Assembly: GCA_026413225.1 (NCBI GenBank)
Contig: CM048591.1
Coordinates: 5,657,001 to 5,721,000, forward strand
Origin: Otis tarda
Taxonomy: Eukaryota; Chordata; Aves; Otidiformes; Otididae
Length of the DNA stretch: 64,000 nt
Direction: 5' to 3'
Positions 10,301 to 23,625 of the stretch are shown here, piece by piece. Each line of letters opens with the position of its first letter. The first letter of the stretch is position 1. The notes below the pieces were generated by a model. It was given only the letters and a program-made list of their open reading frames with translations, had not been told where the DNA came from and searched no databases. The translations under genes were made by a program, and so were the position numbers.

Positions 10301-13300
10301 TGCAACATTTTGGAACATTGAGAGCTTAATCCTGAAGACTATCTAAAATGAAGAAGTCCTATTCATGTAAGTGATTAAATGGGACAAAGATAAGGCCTCC
10401 TTAGACAACTAAACCAAATCATTTCCAAGTGTATGGCAGGAGTTGAATGGAGAAAATCTTTCTTTTGCAGAGAAAAAAAGATTCAGGAGAGTCCTCACCT
10501 ATGTGAGTATCATTAATATGAATTGAGAGAGAAGTTCTTAAACTCATGATAAACAAGGTCATATTACATTTTATGTATTTTTAGATATTTCTCTATCGGT
10601 GTATATTGTTAAGAGGGGCCAATGATCTTACTGTGAGAAACTTACTCCAATTGCTTTTGATTTTTGCTGTTTAGAGTGTATTTACATATAAGATGCCCTC
10701 TTCTGGATGAGTTTTTGGAGGCTTTGGGGATATTGTTTTTTAAATAATGAGTCACAGAATGGAACCTTTATAAACATGACAAGAAAATAGGTTGTTTTAG
10801 AGGCACACTGAAGAGTATGGACAGAATCCTAAAGGAAATACAGTTCTTCACAACTGGAACTGAATGAACTGGAACTAAATGAAGAAACTTTAAATGAGCA
10901 CCAATCCTTATCTGTGCACCCAGAGGACTGATCTCCTTGGCAGTTAGTATTGTGTAATCAACCAAAGACTGTGCAAAAGGCTATACCTTAGCAAGCTGTA
11001 ATGGAACAACGTGGGCACTTCTCTTTCTAGTATTTCGTACTTTTAGAGAGTGTATCCTTCTAATCTTAGTAAAAGTATTTTAATGGAACTCCTTATTTGA
11101 GACTAGTAACTAAAACTAGTCAGTTGGTAGCTAAGACTACAACCATATTAATAAATTAGATGTGCCCACAACCATTCCCAAGCATGGAAGCTGTTTGACT
11201 CAGAAATGTCAACACCCATAGTACTAAAGTTTCTTAATATCTGAAAGAAAGTGAGTGCATTCAAATTTCTTATTATACCTAGTCCCTCGGATGTGCTAAT
11301 TCCTACACTGTGCCCAGAAAAAACTCAAGAATATGTTAACTGTATCAGGCAAAATATGTGCCAGCATCTCCTTCGACAATGTAAAGGGGGACATTGAGTT
11401 CAGAGCAGGAAAGTTTCCTGATATGGCTGAACTGAAAGACATAAATGTGACTTTTGTGACCATGAGTTGCCTCATGTGGATCAATTAGCTTACAGAAGGT
11501 CAATTTTCTGGGTGATATGCAGGTGATAAAACCAGAAGTCTGTTAAATGGTTAAATAAACTTTGCAAAATCCTTGCCCTCTCAGCTCAGACTATGTTATA
11601 GTTCCTTGGAGAGGACTAGCAGCCCTACCAGGCAATGACACAGTGTTTGTACCAAAAGAAGCTACTAGGGGACAGGGGAGCCAGGGCCTGTTTCTGTACA
11701 AATCCATTTTTCTTCGGTTTAGGTCACTGAGGAAGAGGCGGATTCCACCTCCATATTTTCCTTCTTGATACCTATATTCACCTTCTATCCATCATGACAC
11801 ATTTCAAGGAAGAAGTTAGAAATCTCAGGATTCAAGGCCTGACTAACAAGGTAGTGAATAAAAATACCTCAAGTTTTAACAGGCCAAAAGCAATGTCAGC
11901 CGAACTGTAAAAGCTGTAATATTTTTTGACTGTCAAGTCAGAGAGGCAAACAATCTAAAACTTAGTATAACATTTGCTAAGATATCTTGATACTCAATCT
12001 TTTTTCTTGATAGAGAGATAATATTTTTTTTTATTTGTTTATTTGTTTGCATGTCATTGATCATTTGACTGGGGCCTTGCAAACAGGAACAGGATCCTCG
12101 CTCCAGACATCAGCATGCTCAGTCAAGGTCTGAAAGAGTGGCATGCTTCAAAAGGCTGTGGGAATGAACCAAGGGTAATGACTCTCAAAACCATCAGTGA
12201 TTTTGGAAAACCTCATAATTCAGTTTTTCTAGCTTTGCTACACCTTTGATGGGATTTGTTTTGATATTACTGAGCACCTTTTTTTTTGAAAGTCAGACCC
12301 TTCGAGGACAACCGAGCTCTGATGCTTAAAATGACTAGCAATTTTTGAAAACAGCAACTCATTTTAATATATTATTTAGTACAATGGGCTGTGGTTCTTG
12401 AATAGTTCTGACACCATGGCAACGAAACTAAATCATAATAGAGCTCGGATTAGTGTTTGTCTTTTTCTTCTCACGAAATTTTTCTCCTTGTTAAAACTTA
12501 GAAGTTTTGGGCAATGGATTGTTTACAACTGCTTTCACAGGGAAATTATTATGATCCATTTTGAAGAAAGGGGCTTTAATGTTTCAGGGAAAGAAGTATG
12601 GGCCAGATGCTTTCTGTTTTATGAAAGCTGGCTTGTGTTCCATTAGCATCATAGTTTGTCTGTAAAGCCGAACAGATCAATGCTCTGCTACCATCATTCT
12701 CTCCATATTGTCTCTATGACACTCATTTTCTTGAATGCTGACACAGAAGGAAAGGAGGGATTGAGATCAACTTGTTGTCTACAGAAATAACAGGTGAAGA
12801 AGCTCAGTGAGATTAAGTGAACTAAAGTAAAATCATCTTACAAGATATAATAAATAATTACAGTAATCCTTGCTATCTTCCTAGAAAAACATCACCCCAT
12901 TTCAGCAGTGGCTCTTACAGATGCAAGTCCTCCACAGGCCAGTTGGTCAGCCCATTCCATCAGTGAAAGATTTTTCAGTTCACCCAATGAACAAGGATAT
13001 CTTGTGCCGCCTTTCAAGAGTACTTTGCAGCACCCCGATTTCCTTCTCCATGCAAAGGGAGGAGATCAACATCTGTCTTAACGGTATAATTTCTGGCTTT
13101 GTGGCTATCATTTACTTTTCAAGACTTCTTAACCTTTATTCTGACTCTTAAGAAGCTTGGATAATTTTGAGAGCATAATGAGGCCATAATATCATAATTG
13201 AGACTCATAATTTTGAGATTATAATTGTTATCTACTTTGACCTGAGGCATAAAACTGGCTAAAGAATTTCATGAAGTGGCTCCTGGATCAAATTCATCAT

Positions 13301-16300
13301 TTCTACAGTAGCAACATAGCCCAGGGTGATGGTTTGTGCTGAATAAAAGCATACAGGATGTGTTAATGTGAGAAATACCTAAATACCTCTTTTCTTCACA
13401 ATTCTGTCACTCGCAAATCCAGTACTACATGGTTTGCAGTTCCCATGGGCAGAGTCTAAGGGAACAGCCATTTTCCTGGCATATTTTCTTTAATTTCTCT
13501 TTGTCAGGAACATAGCTTTGAGCCTTTATCATAAAATGATCAAGAATTGGAGAAGATGCCAACTCAATCCTCAAATGCAAATATAAGCAAATGGATAATC
13601 TACTATGCTCCTAGTTCAAAAGTGCTTGTTCACAGTTGCCCACATTGCTCAAAACACGTGGCACATTTTGATTTGAGTTTGTTTAACATGTTTCCACCTG
13701 TTGAATTGTCATGACATTGCTAGCTAGGCAAATTAAATATTTATAATAAAATTTCTTCTTGTATTTTTCCACCATGAATCCTTACTATACAAATCATTCC
13801 ACTACTTGGCCCAAGGGACTTACCCAACCCCAGCTCTGTCCATCATGCAAGGCACGTGTATGCCATGGCATTCCACAGTGCTCACCCCCATTAATCCTGC
13901 TGGAAAGACTCATGTGACCCTGATTTATCATTTGTCCAGCCTACATACCAAAATTTTCCTTCCACAGAGGAGATGGTTAGATGTGGCCAGGGTATGCACT
14001 TGGACAGAAGCTAATGCCTCCGTGTCCTACCAACAGATTTACTTAGTAGTTTAATTGCTCCGTTATAGGTACTTAAGGTTGGAAAAAAGCTGATGCTACG
14101 TTTTCACTTCTTTCATAATAAATACTATCCACTGAATTTTCTTTCTTTACAAAGAGCTTTTCTACTTGCAGGTTTTTGCCTTTGGGAAACAATAATAATA
14201 ATTTTTTAAAAAGTTGTTCTTTCTCATATTCTCTTGCTTTTCATTTGAGTGGAAGAAGGGGAAGGAAGTAAAACGTGCAGCAGGTTCACTATTTCTTGGT
14301 TTATTCACCTATTCTTAGCAATGTTATTTTCTATTTTAAATTGCTTAACACAGGACCAGAATGCTACTGAAGTAAACTAATTATTTCATCCTCCTTTACA
14401 CAAAAATAACAGCTACATGGAGAGGAATTCAGTTAGATTTCTACCCTAAAAAGAACTGAACTAGACAAGAAAACCACACTATTTCTCCCAGGGCTACTCT
14501 TAGCTTAGAATTTGACAATTTCTGTAGAAAAAAAAGGTGAGAAGTATAGAAGAGGTTTGTTTGTTTGTTTGTTTGTTGGTTTTGGTTGGGTTTTTTTTTT
14601 GTATTATTTAATGATGTCTTCCAGTGTCACAAACTGAAACACTTACTTTGCTTTAAGCATAAGATGTTCACTGGAATGTCACTCAAAAGAGGTTTATTTT
14701 TCCTTCCAAAACTTAGAGCAGGATCAAAGCTATTGATGAAGTTTAAAACTTATAAAAGGCAATATAGTGATTATTGCACTGCCTTTTTTCTTCCCACTAG
14801 TACTTGGTAAACACTTTAGCTTTGGGAACAAAATACTTTGACATGATCAATATCCTCATACATTTTCACTTTGTGAAAGCTGGCAAAAGGCCTTGACTAA
14901 TGTGACCCATTACAACTGAGTGCTTCGTCCTCCCCCGACCCAACCTTCTTGATTCAGTTATGCTCCTTCCAGCGCTGTTTGGATTGGATCATTTGGTGAC
15001 TAGTGACTTCGGTGGAGCTTTACCCTCGTTTTTCTACCAACTTGATAATTGCCTGTTTGTATAACACAAGTAACAAAGAAACCATATTGAAGTCAAATGT
15101 GACCAATACCATAAACTGAAATGTAAAGCTACAGTTTGCAATATTTAGTATTGAATATATTTTTTTTCCTAATCATTAATTTTCGTTTACATCTGAACAA
15201 CGCAGGGTGATAGGAACAGTGAACAGTCTGATGCTGTTTCTGTCAGATGAAAAATACAGAATATGCCCCAGGAAATAAATCTTTTTTGACTAACTGAGAT
15301 GGAATTTTTAATGTCATCTAAAAGCATTTCTGAATCTTGGTTGAAATAGCGTGGAATGTAAGTGATAAGTAATTTTCTCTAGTTTTTCCAGCACTTGTAA
15401 CCTCCTGAGAGAAAAAAATCCAAACAAACTGTGTTCATCTTAAAAGCTGAGTGAATGCTTGAACAGCTGGTTTAGACTAAGCTTTCTTGTCCTGTAGTTA
15501 CGGTACTCCTGATGCCCATGTTTTCATACTTAGTGTTAGCCCAAGACTATCTATAGAGGGTAGACACAGTCAATGTAACAGTCTCCCAAAGAGACCTTTT
15601 ATTGTTTGTTTCTACCCAACTATTCTACTTTCATACAGCTTACTCAGCTGAAAGTTTTAAAGATTTTTTTCCAATCCATGATTCTTTTAAGGTAATAATA
15701 AATAGTACGAGACTGAGATTCTACTGAGGTGGATTTCAGATTCAGGAGCTTTAGATAAACCTTCTGTAGCAACAGTATATGACTGCATGATGGAAAACCA
15801 GTCTAAATACAAATCCTCTTTCCCCACACATTGTCCAGCTAGTACCAGCAACATAATTGTAACATTGATTATTGATATAGCAATTTATAGAGGGATTTTG
15901 AGAAATTAACAATGGAACAAATTTCAGAGGGAAATGATGATAAATCAATGTGCCTATGTATGGGCAGAGTGAGAGGATGTTTGTGTGGAAGTAGCAGCAG
16001 GAAAGCAAATGCACATCTGGAAGCTATGACCTATGGTCCCTTTGTACTTGACTCTAAATTCTACTGAAGCTTGGGATCAGTCAGAGGATTCCCTTTAGAA
16101 AGAAATTATAAACTCTTTGTTGAAACTTGCATATTAATTTCTTCCTTACGGATACTAATGCACATCTTCCTGCTCATTCAGGAATTAAAAGTATTGGTCT
16201 CTAAAATATTGGTATTCTTGTTTCATGGAGCTTGATTAGCTATTTAAAATTCTCTTAATTATGGAAAAAAAAATGTAATGGATTACAGGGATGAAGAGGT

Positions 16301-16859
16301 AAAAATCAGAAAGCAATACAACTGCAGTTTCTATTGATTTCCTTGTAACATATTCTCTCAAAAAAAAAAGGTAATACTGTGATATGAATAAGCATAGCCA
16401 TTTCATGATTATGGGTACTGAAGCTTGTAGCAGAAGGAGATGAAAAAGATAAGGACTCCTGCTATCTGCAAAGTTAATGAGAAGACTGCAGTACTTTGAA
16501 AGTCTATTCTTGCAAAATGACTGCTGAAAAAAAAGTGTAGTCTTTTATTCCCAGCAGCTGTGAACTTGTCAGGAATATCAACTACTGCATCCCAGTGGAG
16601 GATTTACATTCCTGAAAGAAGCTGTGACCTGGAAAAGGGAGGTTTGGAGCCTGAAGTTGGCCCTGTGGCTTTTGCAGAGAAGTCAGTCTGTCACTGACTC
16701 AACAGCAGCAGCTGGCGATACCAGGGCATCGGGAACCTGGGAGAGGGCCACATCACAGTGCCTGTTTCTGTCAGCTTGGCAGATTTGGAAAAGCGAAATG
16801 ATGGAGACTGACAAAGAAATCCATTAAAGCACGGCCTAATCTTTTTCCTTTTTTGGGTT
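10301..16859. other. unique non-coding DNA
   Basis: No gene is recognised. Open frames (at most 87 codons) look random. A GTTT microsatellite lies at 14555-14577. An AT-rich stretch at 13158-13225 has repeated ATAATTTTGAGA-like units, probably chance or replication slippage. Confidence 0.55.
14555..14600. repeat. (GTTT)n microsatellite and T run
   Basis: GTTT units run from 14555 to about 14577, followed by a GGTT-containing spacer and ten T at 14591-14600. Confidence 0.9.
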
Positions 16860-17094
16860 TGTTTGTAGTGGGTTCCCTCCCCTGCTTCAGTAAATACAGG
16901 AAATTTGCATTTGCTGCTGGTGCATTATTGAGTTTCACATCCTGTTCAGCATCTTTATAAAGTGCAAACAGGACATAATGGTCAACCAGCAATGCCTCAA
17001 ATAATGACACAGTCAATAATGCTAAACTGCGGCTGAATAACCTCTCTGCATTAATCTGGAAATAATTCACCAGAGATGAACATCATTATTACCC
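16860..17094. promoter_or_regulatory. candidate conserved non-coding element
   Basis: This stretch has balanced composition and no simple repeats. It contains an exact POU octamer ATTTGCAT (16903-16910) and several AATAAT/CAATAAT and TTAAT cores typical of homeodomain and SOX/FOX sites. It stops sharply at an A21 run. The chance open frame on the minus strand (16771-17070) has no family resemblance. The call is inferred from texture only; conservation was not tested. Confidence 0.35.
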
Positions 17095-17115
17095 AAAAAA
17101 AAAAAAAAAAAAAAA
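17095..17115. repeat. A21 homopolymer with A-rich tail
   Basis: Twenty-one A in a row, followed by CAACC and an A/G-rich stretch to about 17140. No retroposed gene copy is seen upstream. Confidence 0.95.
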
Positions 17116-17869
17116 CAACCAAAAAAAGAGAGAAAGAAACTTGAAACTCAACCCCACATCAAGAAGGCTGGTCTTTTATTCAAGTCTTATTGATAAAGCT
17201 TTTTAAATGTACCCCTTGTGATTTACGAAACCTGCCAGCTATATTTTACTCTGAGATTTAACAAAAGAAGAGTTGTACACGCTAGGATAGACAGCAAGTG
17301 TATCCAACAAGGACTCCTACAGATCATAAGCCCTTAAACATGTAATGAGAATTCTGGCTATGGTTGGTCTACTCAGTGAGCAGACACTGGTCACTGTGGT
17401 ACGTTGTCCTGAAGGTTTCTGTATACAAACTGAGCTGGGACAGGTGGAGAATAAAATAACAATATGCTTAGATTTTCATATTAAGAGAAAAAAAAACTGC
17501 CCATGAAAATCCAGTAGCCGTGCTTTATTTTAAAACCATGACACATCTAAGGACATGTGTATTTTCCTGAAATACGTAAACATGGCTTTGTGGATTTGCA
17601 CAATGTTTTCAGAAATTGGCTTTTGCTATGATTTTCACTGAAATCCTACAAACTTTGTTCGTTATGCAGTTTTGCTTCCTATTGCAAATAATTGTCACTT
17701 TGCTAACTCTAGCGAGTGATTAAGCCTGAGACTGTATGCTCAGCTCTCCCTGTTTTGCTCATACTCTGTGGCACGACTGCCTCATTTTCACAGAAAAAAA
17801 ATGTTTCTGTTTTGCTTTGTTATCCAAAGTGACTCTCTGACAGTTTTGATGCACTTGTTTTACCCATTC

Positions 17870-18115
17870 CAGCTGGAATCCTGGGAACAGCCAATGCATT
17901 ATCAAATAGCTAAAACCCCGCAATTTTCTGCCTCATGACAGAATCAGAAATGATAAGAAGCTGCTATTTACTGTGCATGCCATTAGAGCTCTGCAGTCGC
18001 ATGGAAGTTGGTAGACCGTATTTAGCCTTTGTATTAAAAAGCGCGATTGCTCATAAAATCAGACTCTGAGCTGACTGTTATCCATCAGCAAACAGTCGGA
18101 AAGCAAACAAGCAAA
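17870..18115. promoter_or_regulatory. candidate conserved non-coding element
   Basis: This segment is free of simple repeats. It holds TAATTG-like and ATTA cores, an AAAAAGCGCGATTG patch with two CpGs, and ATCAGCAAACAG. The texture resembles vertebrate developmental enhancers. I infer this by eye only. Confidence 0.3.
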
Positions 18116-19787
18116 ATGGAAAAAAACAGAAAGTTTTTTTTTTTTTTCCATTATAAAGGCAAGGTTTACTTAGCGGTGGAAAAGAATATAATCAATTAAT
18201 TTCTTTAGGTTAAACAATGATAATGTATAACACACAGCATCTTTACCCTGGAATATTGTCATTTTGTACAGAGAAAGTCTCCAGAAAGTCTTTATAAATT
18301 ATCTTTTGTTGCATACTGGGGAACTGAGGCCAGAAAAAGAAGCATCATAGACAGCCTCAAAAGGTGACATACAGGGACCGAGAGATAATTTCTTTGAAAA
18401 TGGAAACGCAGTTATGCCACCCTATTTTAATTTGAGCAAGGAAGGAACTTTTTTCTCTTGCTAAACTCACTGGAAGACATGTCAAGAGTGACAAGGGCTT
18501 AATGTGTTCTGTACATACAAGACCATCCAAGATGCCCTCAGAAGACCAACAGACATGACACAGGACCTGCTGGTCTTCTCACTTTTGAAGTGGCAACCGC
18601 AGGCTGAGCAGGGTACTCTCTACATGGTACCTAAAAAGGTATCCAAATTGCTCTCTTTGTCTTCAAAGAGACATGGATTATTTTGGTTTTGGTTTTTTTT
18701 TTTTTTTATGTGAGGGACCTAGGACTGGATTCAATGCCAAGGGAAATGTCTAGGAAAATACATTAAGTCCAACTATGAATCCTTTTTATTCCTTCACCAA
18801 TTTTAAGGGCTATAGGTCTCTTTCTCGAATGGGAAGTACAAAAGACACACTTCTACCAGAGATCATATCACCAACAAAAAGTCTCTTCTTAGCAGCAGCA
18901 GGCATAGAAGCCACAGAGGCAAAAAGAGAATCTATAGCAGATATGCATCATATATCAGATTATGCGGTGCACCAGAAAATATGGCATATTAATTCGTTTA
19001 CTTTACATCTTTTTAACTTTGCAGTAAGGTTTAATGATCAATGTTAACAAGTTTATGAGTCTGAGTTTGCTTCCTGCTCATATAGGAGTAACCAGATGTT
19101 CGAGAAAAACACATATAAATAAACTGAGAGGTCAACCTGGCTTTTATTAGTGGACAGAAACCCAGACCATACTTTTTCTGCATGATAAAAGATTACTGGT
19201 TCCCATGGGGGATCTTTTATAGTGTCATAAATTCTGCATCTGGCATTTCATTCACTTCATTGTTCAAATATTTGCTATGTGCTGATGCATTGAATTTTCT
19301 TTTTTTTTAATATCTATTCATTTTTGAACTTATTTTCCAGATCCCTTAGTGGAAGGAGGCCCCCAGTGGCATAGTGCCCAACCATTTCATGTTTGAGAAA
19401 AACAAACACACACATTCCCTTTTTTAATCCTTTAGAAATCACTTGCACACTTTTTCTAAGTCCATTTTTGCAACACTGGATTTTGAGAATGAATTCTGAG
19501 TTCAAGACTCAGCTACGAACAGGCAGATAACACTGAGCATAACCCTTCGTTTTCATAATGCTGACACATTATTTCTTTCTTACTCTAGAGGTGGAAGATC
19601 AGGTTCAAACAGAGGATGTATTCCCAATTTAGAAATATTTATCTAGAGAAAAAAAAAAGATGTTTTGTATTTCGGATGCATATAGGCTTCATAGCTGTGG
19701 TTCAGATTTTGCTGCAATTTCCCTATCTGACCTTTATCAAGACATTAAGGTTACATATTCCAAACAGTCTTTCAGTGCCTATTAAGC

Positions 19788-19866
19788 TGAGATTTCTTTC
19801 ATACTTCACTCTTTTTTATTTCTTTCTTTCATACTTCACCATTTTTTCTCTTTCATACTTTCACCC
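19788..19866. repeat. imperfect tandem repeat of CTTTCATACTTCAC
   Basis: Three degenerate copies of a roughly 33-base T-rich unit, each containing CTTTCATACTT(C/T)CAC, occupy 19796-19866. The overlapping open frame is low-complexity and not a gene. Confidence 0.75.
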
Positions 19867-22079
19867 AAAATTAAACCCTTTTGGTTTAGGTTAGCCTGTG
19901 CTGTTGTAATACCTCATAGAAGGCATGGGCAATACCCAAAACTCTTCCCTCCAGTGAGTCTCATCTCTCACGAGTCTCTGCAGCTCAATTATCCCCAAAT
20001 TGTCAGGAGTACTACATAATTGTCATGAATGCTGAACCTGGGAGGGGAAGCAGCAAGGATGTCAGACACTAACTTCTTTTTTCCATATTCTGAAACTATG
20101 CTCCAAGTTGTCCGCATTTATAAGTGGTAGGAATGTGTCTACCGAATAAAGCAGTTATTTTTAAAAAGAGTACCTAAGATATCTGTCTAAACACATGTGC
20201 AAATGCCTCTGGAAGGATTCTGGCTATCTAAATTAAGGCTCTGGTGACCTTCACTTTCCTCCATTCGCCTGGTGGAAAGGTAAGCTCTCAGACTGCTTTA
20301 TCCGAGAGGTTAAATGCAGGTGTCAAAATACCAGTTTTCTCAAACTGGAGAATCACAACTGCAGTTTCACTGTTCTGAGACATCAGGATCAGACCAGGTC
20401 AAAGAATGGCCAGTGACACTGCCACCACTATGTACTTCAGGAGAAAGCAAGTCTTACTGTCACCTTCACTATTCTGAGTTACATTCTCTTCCCCAATTTA
20501 TCTTCTCTTTTCTTTCTTCTTTTGTCTTCAAAACTGCATCCAGGAATGCATCTTCTGCCACAATTCTATGAGCGCCAGCACAAATACAGCTTAAACCATG
20601 ACCTATAAATCCGACATTGATGCAGGGGTGCTAGGTCTTTGTGCCTTTGGGAAAGTCTGTGAGTGGGGTACATATTACTTTAGCTGAGGTCTTGAGAATT
20701 TGTGTGTCTTTGATCACCCTTCAGGTTGCCTCAAAGCTCATAACCAGACAGATCTAACATGTAAAACCTCAGCCATCCCATCCAACGTGAGAAACTCTAC
20801 AGAGCGCCTGGGCAACTGCTCCTTCAGTGAGACTGAAATGATCATGCTTCAGGACTTGTGTTTAGAACTCCATAAGCAGCAAAGTCAGAATTTAGAGATG
20901 GAAGGTTGGCTCAGGCTGGGTGAGGGTAAAGCCGTAAATGTATGTATCTGTCTCCACACACCCAAAGTGTCAGTGTCAAAGCCATACTCATTTAATTTCT
21001 TTTTGTTATTCTTTCTTTTTCGTTCTCAATCTTTTCTTTAGGGTTTTTTTTTTTTTCATTATCTTTAAGGAAACATGACTTAACAATAATATCAGGTGAA
21101 ACAAAATTTTAGCCCATCTCAGTCGCCTATCTTCTCTTTTCCGCTAAAATGTCTTTCACTACACTTTTTTTTTCCTGCTATCTAAAAGTCTGTTAAATGA
21201 CAGAAGTTCTTTTTAAAAGGTTTTGACATTTCAAAAGAGAACAGAGATATTGTTAAATAAAATACTTCTTTTTTTCATGCTTTACTTTTAAAGTTTTTAA
21301 GCTGTTCTTTTTTTTTTATTACCTTCTTTATCTTTAATAGGAAGTTCAGAGGATTTTATTACTGGCTTTTGCACTGGAAATAAACTAGAAGTAACAGCAA
21401 GCTAGGAATATGCTGGAGTGGATTTCAGGAAGTCATTCAGTTCCATCTGTCCTGAATCTGTCTTACTACATGGCCCATGACTTCTTTGTCTCATTCCTAC
21501 TTAGCTGGCAGAGGCCTTTCACAAACATAAAGACCCTTGTTATCTCAAAACCTTTAGGTATGCTTCACTGTTACCTGGTATAACAGCCAAGAAGTTTTTA
21601 ATTAACATTTTAACCTTGCTGAAATCCAAATTCTTCTTGCCAGGCTACAAAAATGGCACTTAATATCAAACTTAAACCTTTCAATTTGATTCAACATGGT
21701 GAAACAAAACAATTTGCTTCAGTAATGCTGGAAACACAATTTTGATTAAAAATGTCACACTAAAAAGCTTCAGCACTACCGTATCAATTCTCTTCATAAT
21801 TTTTCTTTCCATGATGAACATTAATATTAGAGCCTTTACCCTGGCTTCTGGGATTTTCTATAGCATGCAAATTCATATCTGTGACCAGGGTAATAATAAT
21901 ATCTTCCTACATTTATTTTTTTAGTGCATTTTCTGCTTTGATTATGTTCTCTTTGGGACAGAGGCTATCTCTTATTAGCAGAATTAAATGCAAATAATAA
22001 AATAACTTCATGTGAACTTGGCCATTGGTGCTTACCTTTTATGTACTCTCTACATGTAAAATAAACATTGCTATCAAAA

Positions 22080-22911
22080 ATCCAGAGGGACCTTGACAGG
22101 CTGGAAAGGTGGGCCCATGCCAGCCTCAAGAATTTCAACCAGGCCAAGTGCAAGGTCCTGCACCTGGGTCATGGCAATCCCAGGCACAAATACAGGCTGG
22201 GCAGAGAATGGATTGAGAGCAGCCCTGAGAAGGACTTGGGAGTGCTGGTGGACAAGAAGCTCAACATGAGCCGGCAATGTGCCCTTGCGGCCCAGAAGGC
22301 CAACCGCATCCTTGGTTGCATCAAGAGGAGTGTGGCCAGCAGGTCGAGGGAGGTTATTCTCCCCCTCTACTCTGCCCTGGTGACACCCCACCTGGAGTAC
22401 TGTCTCCAGTTCTGGACCCCCCAACATAAGAAGGACACGGACCAGTTGAAGAAGGTCCAGAGGAGGGCCACGAAGATGATAAAAGGGCTAGAGCACCTCT
22501 CCTGTGAGGACAGGCTGAGAGAGTTGGGGCTGTTCAGCCTGGAGAAGAGGAGGCTCCGAGGAGACCTGATAGTGGTCTTGCAGTACCTCAAGGGGGCCTA
22601 CAAGACAGATGGGGAGAGACTGTTCAGTAGGGCCTGTTGTGATAGGATGAGGGGTAATGGTTTTAAGATAGAGGGAGGTAGATTCAGACTGGATATACGG
22701 AATAATTTTTTTACAATGAGGGTGGTGGAACACTGGAACAGGTTGCCCAGTGGAATCCCCATCCCTGGAAACGTTCAAGGCCAGGCTGGATGAGGCTCTG
22801 AGCAACCTGATCTAGTCAGGGATGTCCCTGCTCCTTGCAGGGGGGTTGGACTAGATGACCTTTGAAGGTCCCTTCCAACTCTAACCATTCTATGATTCTA
22901 TGATTCTATGA
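22080..22911 (+). mobile_element. CR1 LINE, C-terminal ORF2 plus 3' end
   Basis: A 5'-truncated CR1 copy. The open frame (22068-22793) covers the RT thumb and C-terminal part: [11 protein letters not shown], then KCKVLHLG, then [20 protein letters not shown], then [20 protein letters not shown], then [20 protein letters not shown] and [18 protein letters not shown]. The catalytic RT motifs and the endonuclease lie upstream in a full element and are absent. Around 22748 about 8 bp are missing relative to the sister copy at 25145, so the frame shifts and stops at 22793. Without the shift, the normal CR1 end (ALSNLI and stop) can be read in the other frame to about 22815. The 3' UTR has the diagnostic TCCCTGCTCCTTGCAGGGGG and ends in three ATTCTATG-type units at 22887-22911. 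It cannot move on its own. Confidence 0.95.
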
Positions 22912-23124
22912 AAATGTGTAAGTTTAAATATTTTTTCACATATGAAGGAATTCCTGAAAAGCTTGTAAAGTACAAGAAAAATCAATTTTGGGGAAATTTT
23001 CTGTTCAGTGATTTATTTCTTAAACTTCTACAGTTTCTACATTCTTTGTGGAAGTTCCTTGTAAACGGCTTTATAACTAGCGGTTAAAAGTGATTCTCAG
23101 TCTATTTCCACATTAGCTGGAAAT
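22912..23124. other. short unique spacer between CR1 copies
   Basis: AT-rich sequence with no recognisable content, lying between two CR1 3' ends of the same orientation. Confidence 0.6.
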
Positions 23125-23198
23125 AGGGCAATATAGGGTTGGACTAGGTGACCTTTAAAGGTCCCTTCCAACGTCAACTATTCTATGATTCTATGACA
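23125..23198 (+). mobile_element. CR1 3' UTR tail only
   Basis: Only the last ~70 bp of CR1 are present: AGGGTTGGACTAGGTGACCT, AAAGGTCCCTTCCAACGTCA and ACTATTCTATGATTCTATGA. This is an extreme 5' truncation about 210 bp after the previous copy. Confidence 0.9.
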
Positions 23199-23524
23199 CT
23201 GTTTTGCAAAATGGTCCCAAAGCAGTAAAGAAATAAAACCAAAACTCTCTCTTCCAGATCAGATTTTTGGACAAGCTTCCGATAAGCATTTGAATGTTTG
23301 GACATCCATCTGAAGCAAACCTTTTCTGATGTTCGTGCCTCGTTAATCACAGTAAAGAAATTGGAGCAATTTTTGTTACCTGCAGAAAATATTTCCATTC
23401 CTCTTATATGGTTATCCCCAAAAATTCTGCAATATTATAAACTCTGAAAGAGGTGAAGTAGGAGAAATAGATATGAATTATATAAAATTTTTGCCCATAG
23501 TTAATCTCTGAAGTGTATGTCATG

Positions 23525-23625
23525 TAAGCATACATATGTATATATCTATATGTTTATACATACATGTATATACCTATATGTTTATACCTATATGTTTATA
23601 CATATATATAAATGTATAGGTATAT
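23525..23625. repeat. AT-rich tandem repeat (CTATATGTTTATAC)n
   Basis: Three copies of CTATATGTTTATA are interspersed with TATACATACATGTATA-type alternating purine/pyrimidine sequence, some of it palindromic. Open frames on both strands across it are artefacts. Confidence 0.9.

Larger units (their letters stand above)
17116..22079. other. unique non-coding DNA with poly-T runs
   Basis: No gene is recognised. Contents include T14 at 18134-18147, T15 at 18693-18707, the candidate conserved stretch at 17870-18115 and the pyrimidine-rich imperfect repeat at 19788-19866. Open frames up to 113 codons (20700-21041) end in T-rich low-complexity sequence and look like chance. Confidence 0.55.

Noticed and set aside
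13158..13225. Repeated ATAATTTTGAGA / CATAATTGAGA units
   Set aside because: Short, degenerate and AT-rich; consistent with chance or slippage, with no regular spacing.
22074..22427. 117-codon antisense frame over the CR1 copy (and similar shadows at 22488-22805, 24956-25350, 47981-48181)
   Set aside because: These are shadows of the CR1 ORF2 on the opposite strand, not genes.
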